64,000 nt of DNA, taken from assembly GCA_030693335.1 (NCBI GenBank), contig JAUYAU010000008.1, forward strand, positions 1 through 64,000. The letters run 5' to 3'. Of this stretch, positions 17,778 through 25,553 are shown in pieces. Below the pieces are notes generated by a model that did no database searches, was not told where the DNA came from, and saw nothing but the letters and a program-made list of their open reading frames with translations. Position 1 is the first letter of the stretch. Every line of letters begins with the position of its first letter. The DNA comes from Sulfuricurvum sp. (GTDB lineage Bacteria > Campylobacterota > Campylobacteria > Campylobacterales > Sulfurimonadaceae). The translations under genes were made by a program, and so were the position numbers.

Positions 17778-17894
17778 GTTGTCTGTTTCATGCATATCAC
17801 TAACACTACTTTGAGTCTAGCGAGATCTAGACGTAGAATAGGGAAAGCTAGAGAGAACGAAGTGAACGGGGATACCATGCATGAAATAGATAAC
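17778..17894 (+). ncRNA. Candidate structured RNA or DNA element closed by an 18-bp stem
   Basis: GTTGTCTGTTTCATGCAT (17778-17795) pairs over all 18 positions with ATGCATGAAATAGATAAC (17877-17894) if read as plus-strand RNA: 16 Watson-Crick pairs and two G-U pairs. On the minus strand the two would be A-C mismatches. Inside is a second perfect hairpin, GTCTAG / CTAGAC (17815-17820, 17827-17832). No protein-coding frame is evident. It could be an RNA, a replication or transfer origin, or a transposon remnant; no known RNA family is recognised and no terminator follows. Confidence 0.4.
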
Positions 17895-17935
17895 TGAAAA
17901 AAAATAAACTCTATTCTTGAAAGAGGATAGGGGGG

Positions 17936-17977
17936 AGAGGGCGTAAGCCCTCTGGGGGGAAAGGAGAAAACTCCTTT
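17936..17977 (-). terminator. Two tandem hairpins after the DUF932-to-DUF2958 operon
   Basis: AGAGGGC/GCCCTCT (17936-17942, 17947-17953) and AAAGGAG/CTCCTTT (17960-17966, 17971-17977) each have a 4-base loop. They lie 10-50 bases past the stop of the last annealing-module gene and probably end its transcript. The T-run is poor, so factor-independent termination is uncertain. Confidence 0.5.
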
Positions 17978-17986
17978 ATAGATAAA

Positions 17987-18286
17987 TTACTGTGCTTTAA
18001 TCACAGATAGCGGTGTGGGTTGAAACGATTCGTCCCTCTCTACTGAAATACCCAAAGAGCTTTTAAGCCCTTCTAGCTCCTCCAAGCTGAAATAACCAAG
18101 TTCACTCTCTAGCCCAATGACGTAGCCGAAGCATAGGTTGTAATCTTCTTTTGAGAGTTCGGTGACGTACCATGTCCATTGGGTACTTGGAAGAAACAAC
18201 TTAACATGGCAAATCGGATCACTTATGTCTTCGGTTTCGTACAAATCGGGGATAGTGTGAAGCAATGATTGCGGTATTAATGTCAT
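17987..18286 (-). CDS. DUF2958-family protein
   Basis: This 99-residue protein matches the DUF2958 pattern: an N-terminal 'L..tIPdLYeTED', then WTWYVTEL, then GYFSLEELEGL and a final VERDESFQPTPL. Such proteins are common on plasmids and integrative elements beside DUF932 and recombination genes; their biochemical role is unknown. It is the last gene of the minus-strand operon that starts with the DUF932 gene, 10 bases after the small unknown gene. Confidence 0.75.
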   Translation of the reverse strand: MTLIPQSLLHTIPDLYETEDISDPICHVKLFLPSTQWTWYVTELSKEDYNLCFGYVIGLESELGYFSLEELEGLKSSLGISVERDESFQPTPLSVIKAQ

Positions 18287-18296
18287 TCATTGCTCC

Positions 18297-18515
18297 TTAC
18301 AGTTCTAATTGGCGTATCATGTCGCCTACATACTGTACTGCTATAACCTCTTTGAACCCATGCTGTACAAGATAGTCTTGATCAGATTTAAAGTTGCTAA
18401 AGGCTTTGAGCACGTCATCACCCCTACCATCACCCAGTATCTGCATATTGTGCAGTTCTTTGTGATTGGGATCAAACGTGAAGCCCTCCATGGTAAAGAA
18501 TAGAAACTTTTTCAT
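18297..18515 (-). CDS. Small protein of unknown function in the annealing module
   Basis: This 72-residue protein starts MKKFLFFTMEGFTFDPN and has GDGRGDDVLKAF in the middle. ATG 18515 is preferred because it follows the Rad52-like gene's stop by one base; an in-frame ATG at 18539 would overlap that gene. No family is recognised. The sequence has no signal peptide cleavage pattern despite the hydrophobic start. Confidence 0.6.
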   Translation of the reverse strand: MKKFLFFTMEGFTFDPNHKELHNMQILGDGRGDDVLKAFSNFKSDQDYLVQHGFKEVIAVQYVGDMIRQLEL

Positions 18516-18516
18516 C

Positions 18517-19191
18517 TTAAGCTGCCTGTCGTTGTTCAATAGGTTTGAACCATTGCTTTAAACGGCTATCCCATCGGAAGCCAAAAGATTTGATACTGTC
18601 TTTTTTACTGAATATGTCATCTCCCGTCACGATCAGATTATTCCCCTGTTCAATCACAGATAAACCAATCTTATAGAGTGACGCATAATCTGTAGGGGTA
18701 TTGTTTTGAACTTGGTGTTGTTGTGGTTGTTCTAATTGTGCAGGCGGTTGGTTACTATGATTGCGGTTTTTGCCCCCGTAGAGGCTATTTCCGAGCTGAT
18801 TTCCAAAGCTCCTAAAACACCGTTTCAGTGCATCAGTGACCGCTTCCTTTGCTCCTCCTTCATGGGCTTCGGCTAAAGATTTAGCGATTCCCGTGCCGAA
18901 TCCTACATCTTCACGACAGACATGTTTGGTATGGAGATGATCATAGATAGTAAGAGATACGATGGCTTTATAGCCCACAACGATATTTTGCTTTTCATTG
19001 GTTTCTTGGGATACGTGTTCAAGTGTTGATACACTGTAGCTCCAGTGACCGTAACCGAATATTTTATTTGCCGTATCGATGATGTCATGCCCCTCCAGAT
19101 AGGAGAGGCTGACATTACCTTTTTCACGAGTTTTAATACGGCTTGGATCGAGATCATATGAAAGAGCTTGTAACACTTTTTCAGAAAACAT
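18517..19191 (-). CDS. Rad52/Rad22-type single-strand annealing protein
   Basis: This 224-residue protein has the Rad52 fold signature: PSRIKTREKGNVSLSYLEGH, then IFGYGHWSYSV, then DVGFGTGIAKSLAEAHEGGA, KEAVTDALKRCFRSFGNQLG and NSLYGG. Such proteins anneal complementary single strands during phage-type recombination. A Pro/Gln-rich linker (about 150-175) leads to a C-terminal segment ending FRWDSRLKQWFKP. ATG 19191 is chosen because AAGGAG lies 6 bases upstream. On this island it could help recombination, replication or diversification of the element. Confidence 0.85.
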   Translation of the reverse strand: MFSEKVLQALSYDLDPSRIKTREKGNVSLSYLEGHDIIDTANKIFGYGHWSYSVSTLEHVSQETNEKQNIVVGYKAIVSLTIYDHLHTKHVCREDVGFGTGIAKSLAEAHEGGAKEAVTDALKRCFRSFGNQLGNSLYGGKNRNHSNQPPAQLEQPQQHQVQNNTPTDYASLYKIGLSVIEQGNNLIVTGDDIFSKKDSIKSFGFRWDSRLKQWFKPIEQRQAA

Positions 19192-19201
19192 ATCTTTCTC
19201 C

Positions 19202-19786
19202 TTATGCAACTTGGGAATCTACTAAACTCAGCAGTTCCGTTGCTTGATTGTTAGCACTGGTACGCTTGGCATTAACTTTGAGACGAGCGGGGATATTTTC
19301 TTCGGTAACGGCAAGCTCAACGTATTGATCAATTTCTTCCATGCCATCAATGGTACACATCGCCTCCATTATGGATTTTTCATCGATGGTGACATTGACG
19401 TACCCTAATGAGATGAGCGCATTAGCATCAAGGATGGTAAGAGTGTTTTTAATCTTGGTTTTAGAAGGTGTGATAGTCAATGAGCTAATCATTGTCCCCT
19501 CAATACGATCCACCCCATACTCCAAAAATACAGAGGCGACGGCTTCAAGTGCTGTTTCCTTAGCGCTCTCTAACGACTTTTTCATCGTCTGAATCTCTTT
19601 AATCTCGGATGCAAGATATTCAATCTTGTCGTCAATCTCTTGAAATGAGAGTCCAATGTAGTCGCATTTGATATGAAAAGGCTTTTGCGACTCCAATATG
19701 CCACGGAGATGGTGTTTAAACCAATCGAGGTTAGAGGGGTTAATGTGTTCCATCTCTTTGACGAGTCTGTAACTTTCTGTCTTCAT
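19202..19786 (-). CDS. Siphovirus Gp157-like protein
   Basis: This 194-residue protein has a coiled-coil N-terminal half (about 45-90: IDDKIEYLASEIKEIQTMKK) followed by EYGVDRIEGTMISSLTI and a C-terminal ARLKVNAKRTS. That is the plan of the phage Gp157 family, which is usually encoded beside single-strand annealing or binding proteins. It precedes the Rad52-like gene by 10 bases. A role in phage-type recombination is inferred from context only. Confidence 0.75.
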   Translation of the reverse strand: MKTESYRLVKEMEHINPSNLDWFKHHLRGILESQKPFHIKCDYIGLSFQEIDDKIEYLASEIKEIQTMKKSLESAKETALEAVASVFLEYGVDRIEGTMISSLTITPSKTKIKNTLTILDANALISLGYVNVTIDEKSIMEAMCTIDGMEEIDQYVELAVTEENIPARLKVNAKRTSANNQATELLSLVDSQVA

Positions 19787-19818
19787 AATGATGTTCCTTT
19801 AGGGTGTAGGTGTAATTG

Positions 19819-20634
19819 TTAGGCTGCAATAGCCATAGTTAACTCAGGTGATTTAATAGAGGCGATTCGCTCTGCAATATCCCATAGCCCCCGATTGACA
19901 TCAGCGTCTTTGGAAATGGAAGTGATCTCACGAGAAGTGAAGTTGCGTCCTGTTTGAGTATTGACCCCTTTGACGTTTCCGCGCAAAAGATTTTCCTGAA
20001 TAATGTTGAGCGTCGTGTAGAGATCCGATTTCTCATCCTCTACCCTATGGGGGATAAGTAAATCACGGTGATTAACTTGAAGCTGTTCGTCAAAGCGTAG
20101 CGGTATCGCTGCTCTTGCAAATGACTCTTGCTCAGTGGGAGTGAGGATAATAGCTTCAAAGGTATCGATCTTCTTTTGCAGAAGTGGTTTGAATGCACCA
20201 ATATTAGCGATAGCAGTAGTGACATCGTTCTCACGGTCTCCAATATGCTTGATTTTATAGCTCTCAAACACGCTATCAGCTACAACAAGACCATTCGCAC
20301 ACACAAAGCGGTAAATACCCACACTAATAGAAAATGCGGTACTACGATCATGGGAATTGAAGAGCAACAGCTCTACAGCATTTTCTTTTGGATTAACAAG
20401 GTCATCGAAATGACGGAAGCGCACTAAATGGCGCTGAAATCCCTCTTTGTCCTCATCTCGTACGGAGGCTTCTTGGACAGACACGGGGAACCAACTGTGT
20501 TGACGGATTTCATCAATAACCTCGACAGTGCTGACGAAGTGATAGGCATCGGATGCGCTAGAGTGAGGAGCACTGGTAAAAAGTGCGGGACATTGTTCTA
20601 GGAGCTGGGCTTGGGTTAATGGGGCTTTCGACAT
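19819..20634 (-). CDS. DUF932-family phage/plasmid-like protein
   Basis: This 271-residue protein fits DUF932: WFPVSVQEASVR near residue 50, then HLVRFRH, VELLLFNSHD (about 85-100), the central VCANGLVV (about 110) and a C-terminal region with NHRDLLIPHR and QTGRNFTSREI. These proteins are common on plasmids and integrative elements and often precede recombination genes; the function is unknown. It is the first gene of the minus-strand module. AAGGAT stands just before the ATG. Confidence 0.82.
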   Translation of the reverse strand: MSKAPLTQAQLLEQCPALFTSAPHSSASDAYHFVSTVEVIDEIRQHSWFPVSVQEASVRDEDKEGFQRHLVRFRHFDDLVNPKENAVELLLFNSHDRSTAFSISVGIYRFVCANGLVVADSVFESYKIKHIGDRENDVTTAIANIGAFKPLLQKKIDTFEAIILTPTEQESFARAAIPLRFDEQLQVNHRDLLIPHRVEDEKSDLYTTLNIIQENLLRGNVKGVNTQTGRNFTSREITSISKDADVNRGLWDIAERIASIKSPELTMAIAA

Positions 20635-20662
20635 GGGTTATCCTTTTGTATAGTTGAAATAT

Positions 20663-20691
20663 CAAAAGTCTGATTTTTTTATCGGACTTTG
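20663..20691. promoter_or_regulatory. Inverted repeat before the DUF932 operon, possible operator or attenuator
   Basis: AAAGTCTGAT and ATCGGACTTT flank a 6-base T-run and pair with one G-T position. On the minus strand it sits 29-57 bases before the DUF932 ATG, close to an ACTATAC -10-like box. An operator is more likely than a terminator because a gene follows directly. Confidence 0.4.
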
Positions 20692-20988
20692 ATCATTTAG
20701 ACTTTTAACTACGATAGTAGCGACTGCGATCATAATGGCTAAACAGTGCGAAATGGGAAACATTTGCGATCCTTTGGTTGGATTGGTAGGTTGGACACAG
20801 TTTCATAATATGGGGTTAAAAAGAATTCAAACTAAGTCAATTTTGTAGTAGTGAATCGGGGATAACCATGGAGTAGCTGGAGAAATTTACCCCTATTTTT
20901 TAGTGCATCTGTAGTAGACGGGATTATGTTCAGATAGCCATAAGATTATTGGATAGAATGAGTGTAGATAAGCAGGATGTTTATTTTC

Positions 20989-21018
20989 CTAAGAGTCCCA
21001 CGCTTGTGGGACTCTTAG
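20989..21018. other. Perfect 13-bp hairpin
   Basis: CTAAGAGTCCCAC (20989-21001) and GTGGGACTCTTAG (21006-21018) pair perfectly around a 4-base loop. Neither strand has a T-run directly after it, so it is not a standard Rho-independent terminator. It lies beyond the end of the exported-protein gene at 21093-21572 (minus strand) and may end that transcript in another way. Confidence 0.5.
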
Positions 21019-21092
21019 AGCTAAGTTGTAGTAAATGTGTTTTATTTCCGAGGGAGACTGAAAAGAATAGGCGTTTCTTGTGGTAATTTTAA

Positions 21093-21572
21093 TTAGTTTT
21101 CGACCCTTATGCCAATTTTTTTAAAATCAAACTTATCAACATTATCAATAAGCAAGCTATCTTCTTTGCAGGTCAAAGTAGCTATACTTTTACCTTTATT
21201 ACTAATATTTAAATATATATCACTATTAACATGCATCATTTGCCGAAGTATCTCATAAGAAAATTGCCCATTTTTGAAAGTAATTACACTTGTAGTCATA
21301 TCCTCAAAAACATTTACCGCAGAGCGAAAACTTTCAGGATTTGAAGGTATGAGAGCCTCTGGAGCACCTAGTTTACCAAATCGGTATTGCAGGTAGCCAT
21401 TTTTTGAATTTATATTCTTTGATGCACATACTGAAACAACTTTTTTGCCAGTGCTACAAGAGAAAACTACATTTTCATTTGCGTTACAATGCGATGTACT
21501 AGCTACCAATTGTGTATTTGCAATTGTAAAAGCTATCGATATAGCAACAGAATTTTTTAATATATTTTTCAT
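21093..21572 (-). CDS. Exported protein of unknown function
   Basis: This 159-residue protein has an N-terminal signal peptide (Lys-rich start, hydrophobic 8-24, likely cleavage after LVAS). The mature part has four cysteines (CNANENVVFSC, then VVSVCAS, and TLTC near the C-terminus), suggesting disulphides. YLQYRFGKLGAPE follows the third. It is the last of three consecutive exported proteins on the minus strand. No family was assigned. Confidence 0.65.
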   Translation of the reverse strand: MKNILKNSVAISIAFTIANTQLVASTSHCNANENVVFSCSTGKKVVSVCASKNINSKNGYLQYRFGKLGAPEALIPSNPESFRSAVNVFEDMTTSVITFKNGQFSYEILRQMMHVNSDIYLNISNKGKSIATLTCKEDSLLIDNVDKFDFKKIGIRVEN

Positions 21573-21656
21573 TTTTTCTCCAATTTTTGTTTTTTTTTAA
21601 AAGCTACACATTAAAAAATAGTAGCTAAGTATCTCTGTTAAAGACGGAATGAGCTA

Positions 21657-22037
21657 TTACATCATACCTGCAATATCTTCTAACTCTTGTGCGCGAAGAG
21701 CCGTTTCTTCCACGGTGCAACTCGATGAATTAACAGCATCCATAGTACCGCCGCTCAATCCATAGTAAAAACCGCATTTTGCTTCTTTGTATTGAACCCA
21801 AAGGCGCTGAACGTTTTTTAGGCTTGCTTTCCTTTGATTGTCAAATTTAGATATCAACAGTTTGTACGTTTTATTCAATTTTCCATCTTGAACTTTGTAC
21901 TCTTTTTCATTGCACTCCAACATCAAATATGTTGCACCACCAGACTTATCTACGCATTTTGTATAGATTGGAGACAATTTTACTTCAGCAAACATTACCG
22001 ACGAACAAACCAACAGAGCAGTAAATACTTTTTTCAT
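21657..22037 (-). CDS. Exported LprI/DUF1311-like protein
   Basis: This 126-residue protein has a signal peptide (1-18, cleavage after MFA) and the LprI N-terminal domain pattern: YLMLECNEKEYKVQDGKLNK, then YKLL, then LKNVQRLWVQYKEAKC and a final SCTVEETALRAQEL. LprI proteins include periplasmic lysozyme inhibitors. ATG 22037 is chosen because AAGAGG lies 6 bases upstream; a longer reading from 22088 would overlap the preceding gene and lacks a signal peptide. Confidence 0.75.
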   Translation of the reverse strand: MKKVFTALLVCSSVMFAEVKLSPIYTKCVDKSGGATYLMLECNEKEYKVQDGKLNKTYKLLISKFDNQRKASLKNVQRLWVQYKEAKCGFYYGLSGGTMDAVNSSSCTVEETALRAQELEDIAGMM

Positions 22038-22075
22038 ATTACCTCTTTTAATAGAATTATTTATTATAAAATATT

Positions 22076-23068
22076 TTACCGATAACAATATTCGCTCGGA
22101 GCCGTTTTCAAAGAATCATAAGGAACTGAATCACTTTTTTTCAAATATCCAGTTCCCCCAAAAGTATTGACTAAAAATGTATTAGCATTCACTCCTTGAA
22201 TAACATAATAACCAGTTCCTTTGCCCACCACCCGATCACCTATACCAAGTGAATACACTTGTTTATTTGCTTTGGCTCTCCATGCTTGACAAGCACCTTG
22301 TACTTTCTGTCGTTCTTTTTGCTCGTTTGCAAGTTTGATTTTTTGATTCTTTTGGAACTGATCCGCTTTTGCATTATGCTCTTTTTGCTCCCGAAGCCTT
22401 CTAACTACATCTTCATCCTTACGCTTTTTTTCTGCTTGCCAAGCATCATATGTTTCATATGATACTTTTAAGTATTGCACATAATCCTCATAAGTTTCTT
22501 TTGTGCAAGTTTCATCTTGGCACTGTAATAACGAAGAGAAATATTCACATAAACCATGATAGCTGCTATGTCTGCCAATCTTATTTAAATATATATCTTC
22601 TGGTACATCAATGAATCTGACATCTTTATTATTCTCGTTCAATGCTTCTAATTCCTTATAGTCTTTAGACATATCAGCAAACAATTTAGTTCTATTTTTA
22701 AATTTACTTTCGATCATATCTAAAGAATCAGTATATTTTATAAAATATTTTTCTAAAATCGCATTCTCTTTGGCTTTAAAGCGCTCTTGCCTATTTTTTT
22801 CTTTTTCTTCATATTGCTTATTTTCCAAAATTCTTTCTTGCTCTGCCAGCATTGTTTGTTTCTTCTTGTACGCCACCTCTTCCGCAAGACTATTAAATTG
22901 CGGAGTAATTGTCTGATCAGACGCTACAGGAGAATTGCCATCTCCTGTATTATTCAATCTATTTTGTTCCTCTATCACTTTTTCTGCGGCATCTTTTAGT
23001 GCCTCAAAAAAATTGGCATTTGCACTAGCCGTTAACAGTGCTAAAGCTATCAACAGCTTTTTCAACAT
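22076..23068 (-). CDS. Exported coiled-coil protein of unknown function
   Basis: This 330-residue protein has a signal peptide (MLKKLLIALALLTASANA). A long charged coiled-coil region (about 60-260, rich in Glu, Lys and Gln) contains a cysteine-bearing island near 175-195 (CEYFSSLLQCQDETC). The C-terminal 60 residues (IGDRVVGKGTGYYVIQGVNA) look like a small beta domain. It is the first gene of the exported trio, divergent from the XRE regulator. No family was recognised. Confidence 0.65.
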   Translation of the reverse strand: MLKKLLIALALLTASANANFFEALKDAAEKVIEEQNRLNNTGDGNSPVASDQTITPQFNSLAEEVAYKKKQTMLAEQERILENKQYEEKEKNRQERFKAKENAILEKYFIKYTDSLDMIESKFKNRTKLFADMSKDYKELEALNENNKDVRFIDVPEDIYLNKIGRHSSYHGLCEYFSSLLQCQDETCTKETYEDYVQYLKVSYETYDAWQAEKKRKDEDVVRRLREQKEHNAKADQFQKNQKIKLANEQKERQKVQGACQAWRAKANKQVYSLGIGDRVVGKGTGYYVIQGVNANTFLVNTFGGTGYLKKSDSVPYDSLKTAPSEYCYR

Positions 23069-23090
23069 AATTTCACCTTTTGTTTTGAAT

Positions 23091-23145
23091 AACTAACCAT
23101 AGTTAGTTGCTTCCTATTTATCGCACATATATACTTATGGTAAGT
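23091..23145. promoter_or_regulatory. Paired operator-like palindromes between the exported genes and the XRE regulator
   Basis: AACTAACCATAGTTAGTT (23091-23108) and ACTTATGGTAAGT (23133-23145) are related imperfect palindromes around CCATA/TATGG, 42 bases apart centre to centre. They lie in the divergent intergenic region and could be sites for the XRE protein, controlling both directions. Confidence 0.5.
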
Positions 23146-23172
23146 TTAACTATAAGGTGTATTCGTTCTGTA

Positions 23173-23454
23173 ATGAAAAATTGTACGATTGACAATAGCA
23201 AAATGAGCGCTATCTACAAACAAATCGGACAGAACGTAAAATCCATACGAAAATCAAAAAATATCTCCCAACTCAGTCTTGCATTGGCTATCGGTCATAA
23301 AGCCGTAGGTACTGTTTCTATGGCAGAACTAGGAATTAACAATAAACATTTTAATATTGAGCATTTGGTCAAAATAGCAGATGTGTTGGAAGTCAATGTT
23401 TGTGAGTTTTTCAAGCATGAGGAAGTGGCAGAAGATGGAGAGGTAAAAATATAA
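23173..23454 (+). CDS. XRE-family helix-turn-helix regulator
   Basis: This protein of about 93 residues has a Cro/CI-type HTH: IGQNVKSIRKSKNISQLSLA, a turn, then the second helix region and NIEHLVKIADVLEVNVCEFF. The start is uncertain: ATG 23173 has a distant AAGGTG and ATG 23203 has none; both keep the domain intact. It is transcribed away from the exported-protein genes, with two palindromes in between. Expected role is local repression. Confidence 0.78.
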   Translation: MKNCTIDNSKMSAIYKQIGQNVKSIRKSKNISQLSLALAIGHKAVGTVSMAELGINNKHFNIEHLVKIADVLEVNVCEFFKHEEVAEDGEVKI

Positions 23455-23539
23455 TAGCCCTCGCACCCCTCATAAGAGATACAAGGATTTCATGTGTTGT
23501 GCATAAGGGTATTAGCTATCTAGTTATCGAGAAAAAACC

Positions 23540-25267
23540 TTAAACCTTATCCTTTTTGAGTTGAGTTTTTTTAAAATAGTCGTTAAATGAAGTTCCTATG
23601 ATTATATTCTTATACTTTGGCTCAGGGTGTTCAAATTTTTTTGCACTTTTTTTCCGTTTCGATTTATCATTCTCATTATTTGTATTAATACCTTGAATAA
23701 ACTCTTTCATTGTGGCTAGAAAATAAGTAAACTTGTCTTCTGAGATATTAGCATATTCTGAAATACACGTTATTAAGGAGTTGTCTTCATAATCTTTTAA
23801 TTGCTTTTCAATTCTCTCCTTAATGCGCTTGATGGCAATATTTACGTTTGTTGGATCTGTATAGCTTTTATAGTATTCTTTTTTTTCTTTAATTTTTAGC
23901 TCCATCTCTTGTTGTAAATTCCGTCTTTTCATTTCAAAAAGTGGATAAAAAAATTCATGCATATCGTATACATAAAAAGCAAGTGCAAAACTTTTTTTAA
24001 ACTTTTCTCTTTCGATAGGAAACTTTTTCAAGCTATTGGGCATTTGTAGAATATCGCTTTCAAGCACCAGATCAAATAAGGATTCAATCTGATTTTTGGC
24101 AATATCTTTATTATTGTCATATTCATCTTTAATTTGCGAAATATACGATACGAGTTCATCTTTGGACAAATTTAAATTAACGGGTAGTTTGATTATTCGC
24201 TCACAAGTAAAAAATAATTGTGGTCTACTAAATATAGGTATAGTTTCTATAGGCTTAGTTTTTAGATCAGAAAGTTCAAGTATAGACAAAAACTCACTCT
24301 CAAATATTTTTAATGGCATATCTTTTCTTATCGGCTTTAAAACCAATCTATTATCTACAGAACTCTTGTCTGCACATGAAATACAATAACTTGCTGCATC
24401 TGTGAAAACATCTATAAAAGTAATTTCATTTGTTGAATTGCCATCGTTTTTACATTTTTTAATTGCTTTCCTATTTATATAGAATGTTATTAACATCTCC
24501 AAACCATTCTGGAGATCATCTAACAAATACTTATGCCAGAAATCAACTGTCACTTTACGGGTTGATTCTACTTGAACTAGCATATTTTTTTGTTTATCCT
24601 CTAAATTTAAAGCCAATAAACATTCTTCGTCCAATTCTTTTAAATATATTTTTTCTTTCAATGATCTATATATGATTTTTTCATCAGGTGAATATTTATC
24701 CATCAAAGGAATATAATAATTTGCATGATTTATTAAAGCATTTGTGGAATCAACGCCTGTATCTTTTTCGAATGAAAGTTCGTCTTCACTACACTTAGCA
24801 AAGTACAATTTTTGTTTTTTTGCATAATACACAATCAAATGGTGTAACCCATCTTCGTATTCATCAAGCGTTCTATTGCCTAACGTTTTATTATTTAGCA
24901 CGTTATAGAGCTTGATTCTTTCAAAAACATTTCTACTTCCATAGTCAGAATCCATAAAACTCTTCTGATTAAGACCCAGCTTTTCCATTTGTCTTACTAA
25001 TTCATTTATTTTTTCGCTGTCGCTTATCTCATTTATAACTTCACTATACTGCTGTAATAGAAACTTATATTCTGTAGTTCGGATGAGCATTTCATATGCT
25101 ATACAATATGTATACTCAAAGTCTTTAAACTTTTCAATCTCACTATATCTATCATCTTCAGGCTTTGACGGCTGATCGAAATTAAACTCTTTACAAAGGG
25201 TAGCTAATATAAAACGGTGATTATTTGTTACCATAAAATTCTTCATTAATAAAATACTAGCAGCCAT
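23540..25267 (-). CDS. Large protein of unknown function at the attR end of the island
   Basis: This protein of up to 575 residues has no motif I can assign. It is AT-rich, charged and predicted mostly helical, with one CxxC (YCISCADKS, about residue 293-301) and a Lys-rich C-terminus (NDKSKRKKSAKKFEHPEPKY). There is no signal peptide and no membrane segment. Start choices are ATG 25267, 25246 and 25234; none has a clear ribosome-binding site, and a TATAAT overlaps the first. It stands alone, the last gene before attR, where islands often carry cargo such as defence genes. That role is a guess from position. Confidence 0.75.
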   Translation of the reverse strand: MAASILLMKNFMVTNNHRFILATLCKEFNFDQPSKPEDDRYSEIEKFKDFEYTYCIAYEMLIRTTEYKFLLQQYSEVINEISDSEKINELVRQMEKLGLNQKSFMDSDYGSRNVFERIKLYNVLNNKTLGNRTLDEYEDGLHHLIVYYAKKQKLYFAKCSEDELSFEKDTGVDSTNALINHANYYIPLMDKYSPDEKIIYRSLKEKIYLKELDEECLLALNLEDKQKNMLVQVESTRKVTVDFWHKYLLDDLQNGLEMLITFYINRKAIKKCKNDGNSTNEITFIDVFTDAASYCISCADKSSVDNRLVLKPIRKDMPLKIFESEFLSILELSDLKTKPIETIPIFSRPQLFFTCERIIKLPVNLNLSKDELVSYISQIKDEYDNNKDIAKNQIESLFDLVLESDILQMPNSLKKFPIEREKFKKSFALAFYVYDMHEFFYPLFEMKRRNLQQEMELKIKEKKEYYKSYTDPTNVNIAIKRIKERIEKQLKDYEDNSLITCISEYANISEDKFTYFLATMKEFIQGINTNNENDKSKRKKSAKKFEHPEPKYKNIIIGTSFNDYFKKTQLKKDKV

Positions 25268-25474
25268 TATAATCGGTGAAAAACAAAATTAAGATTAACG
25301 GTTTAGCATTAAGCACAAAAAGTATCTCCCAATAGATTCTCTTCAGCATTCACACCTATATCTGCTGTTCAGAACCAGTGCCTGCAAGCAGCCTAATAAT
25401 TAGGATATGGATCATTTGGATGGTGATTATGGTTTATTATGGGCTTGGCTTGGAAGTAAGTAAATCAGAAGAAA

Positions 25475-25495
25475 GTGTCACCCAAAGTGTCACCT
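25475..25495. repeat. Tandem GTGTCACC repeat, putative integrase arm site (right)
   Basis: GTGTCACCC (25475-25483) and GTGTCACCT (25487-25495) repeat with period 12, 59 bases inside the attR repeat, in the same orientation as the left doublet (377-398). The rest of the gene-free stretch 25268-25553 shows nothing else recognisable. Confidence 0.55.
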
Positions 25496-25553
25496 AGTCA
25501 ATTCTTAAGCCGATTTCGTGTTTGATTTTAGTTGATAAAAATTCGATAGGAAG

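Larger units (their letters stand above)
20635..21092. other. Gene-free stretch with two inverted repeats
   Basis: No protein gene is supported here. It holds the promoter region of the DUF932 operon, an inverted repeat at 20663-20691, a GT-rich run with repeated GGTTGG-like words near 20776-20800, and a 13-bp perfect hairpin at 20989-21018. Confidence 0.5.

Noticed and set aside
17620-17990. CRISPR array or retron
   Set aside because: No regularly spaced repeats were found, and no reverse transcriptase or cas gene lies in the window, although the stem-closed element looks superficially retron-like.
20989-21018. Rho-independent terminator
   Set aside because: The hairpin is perfect, but no T-run follows on either strand, so it is listed only as a hairpin.
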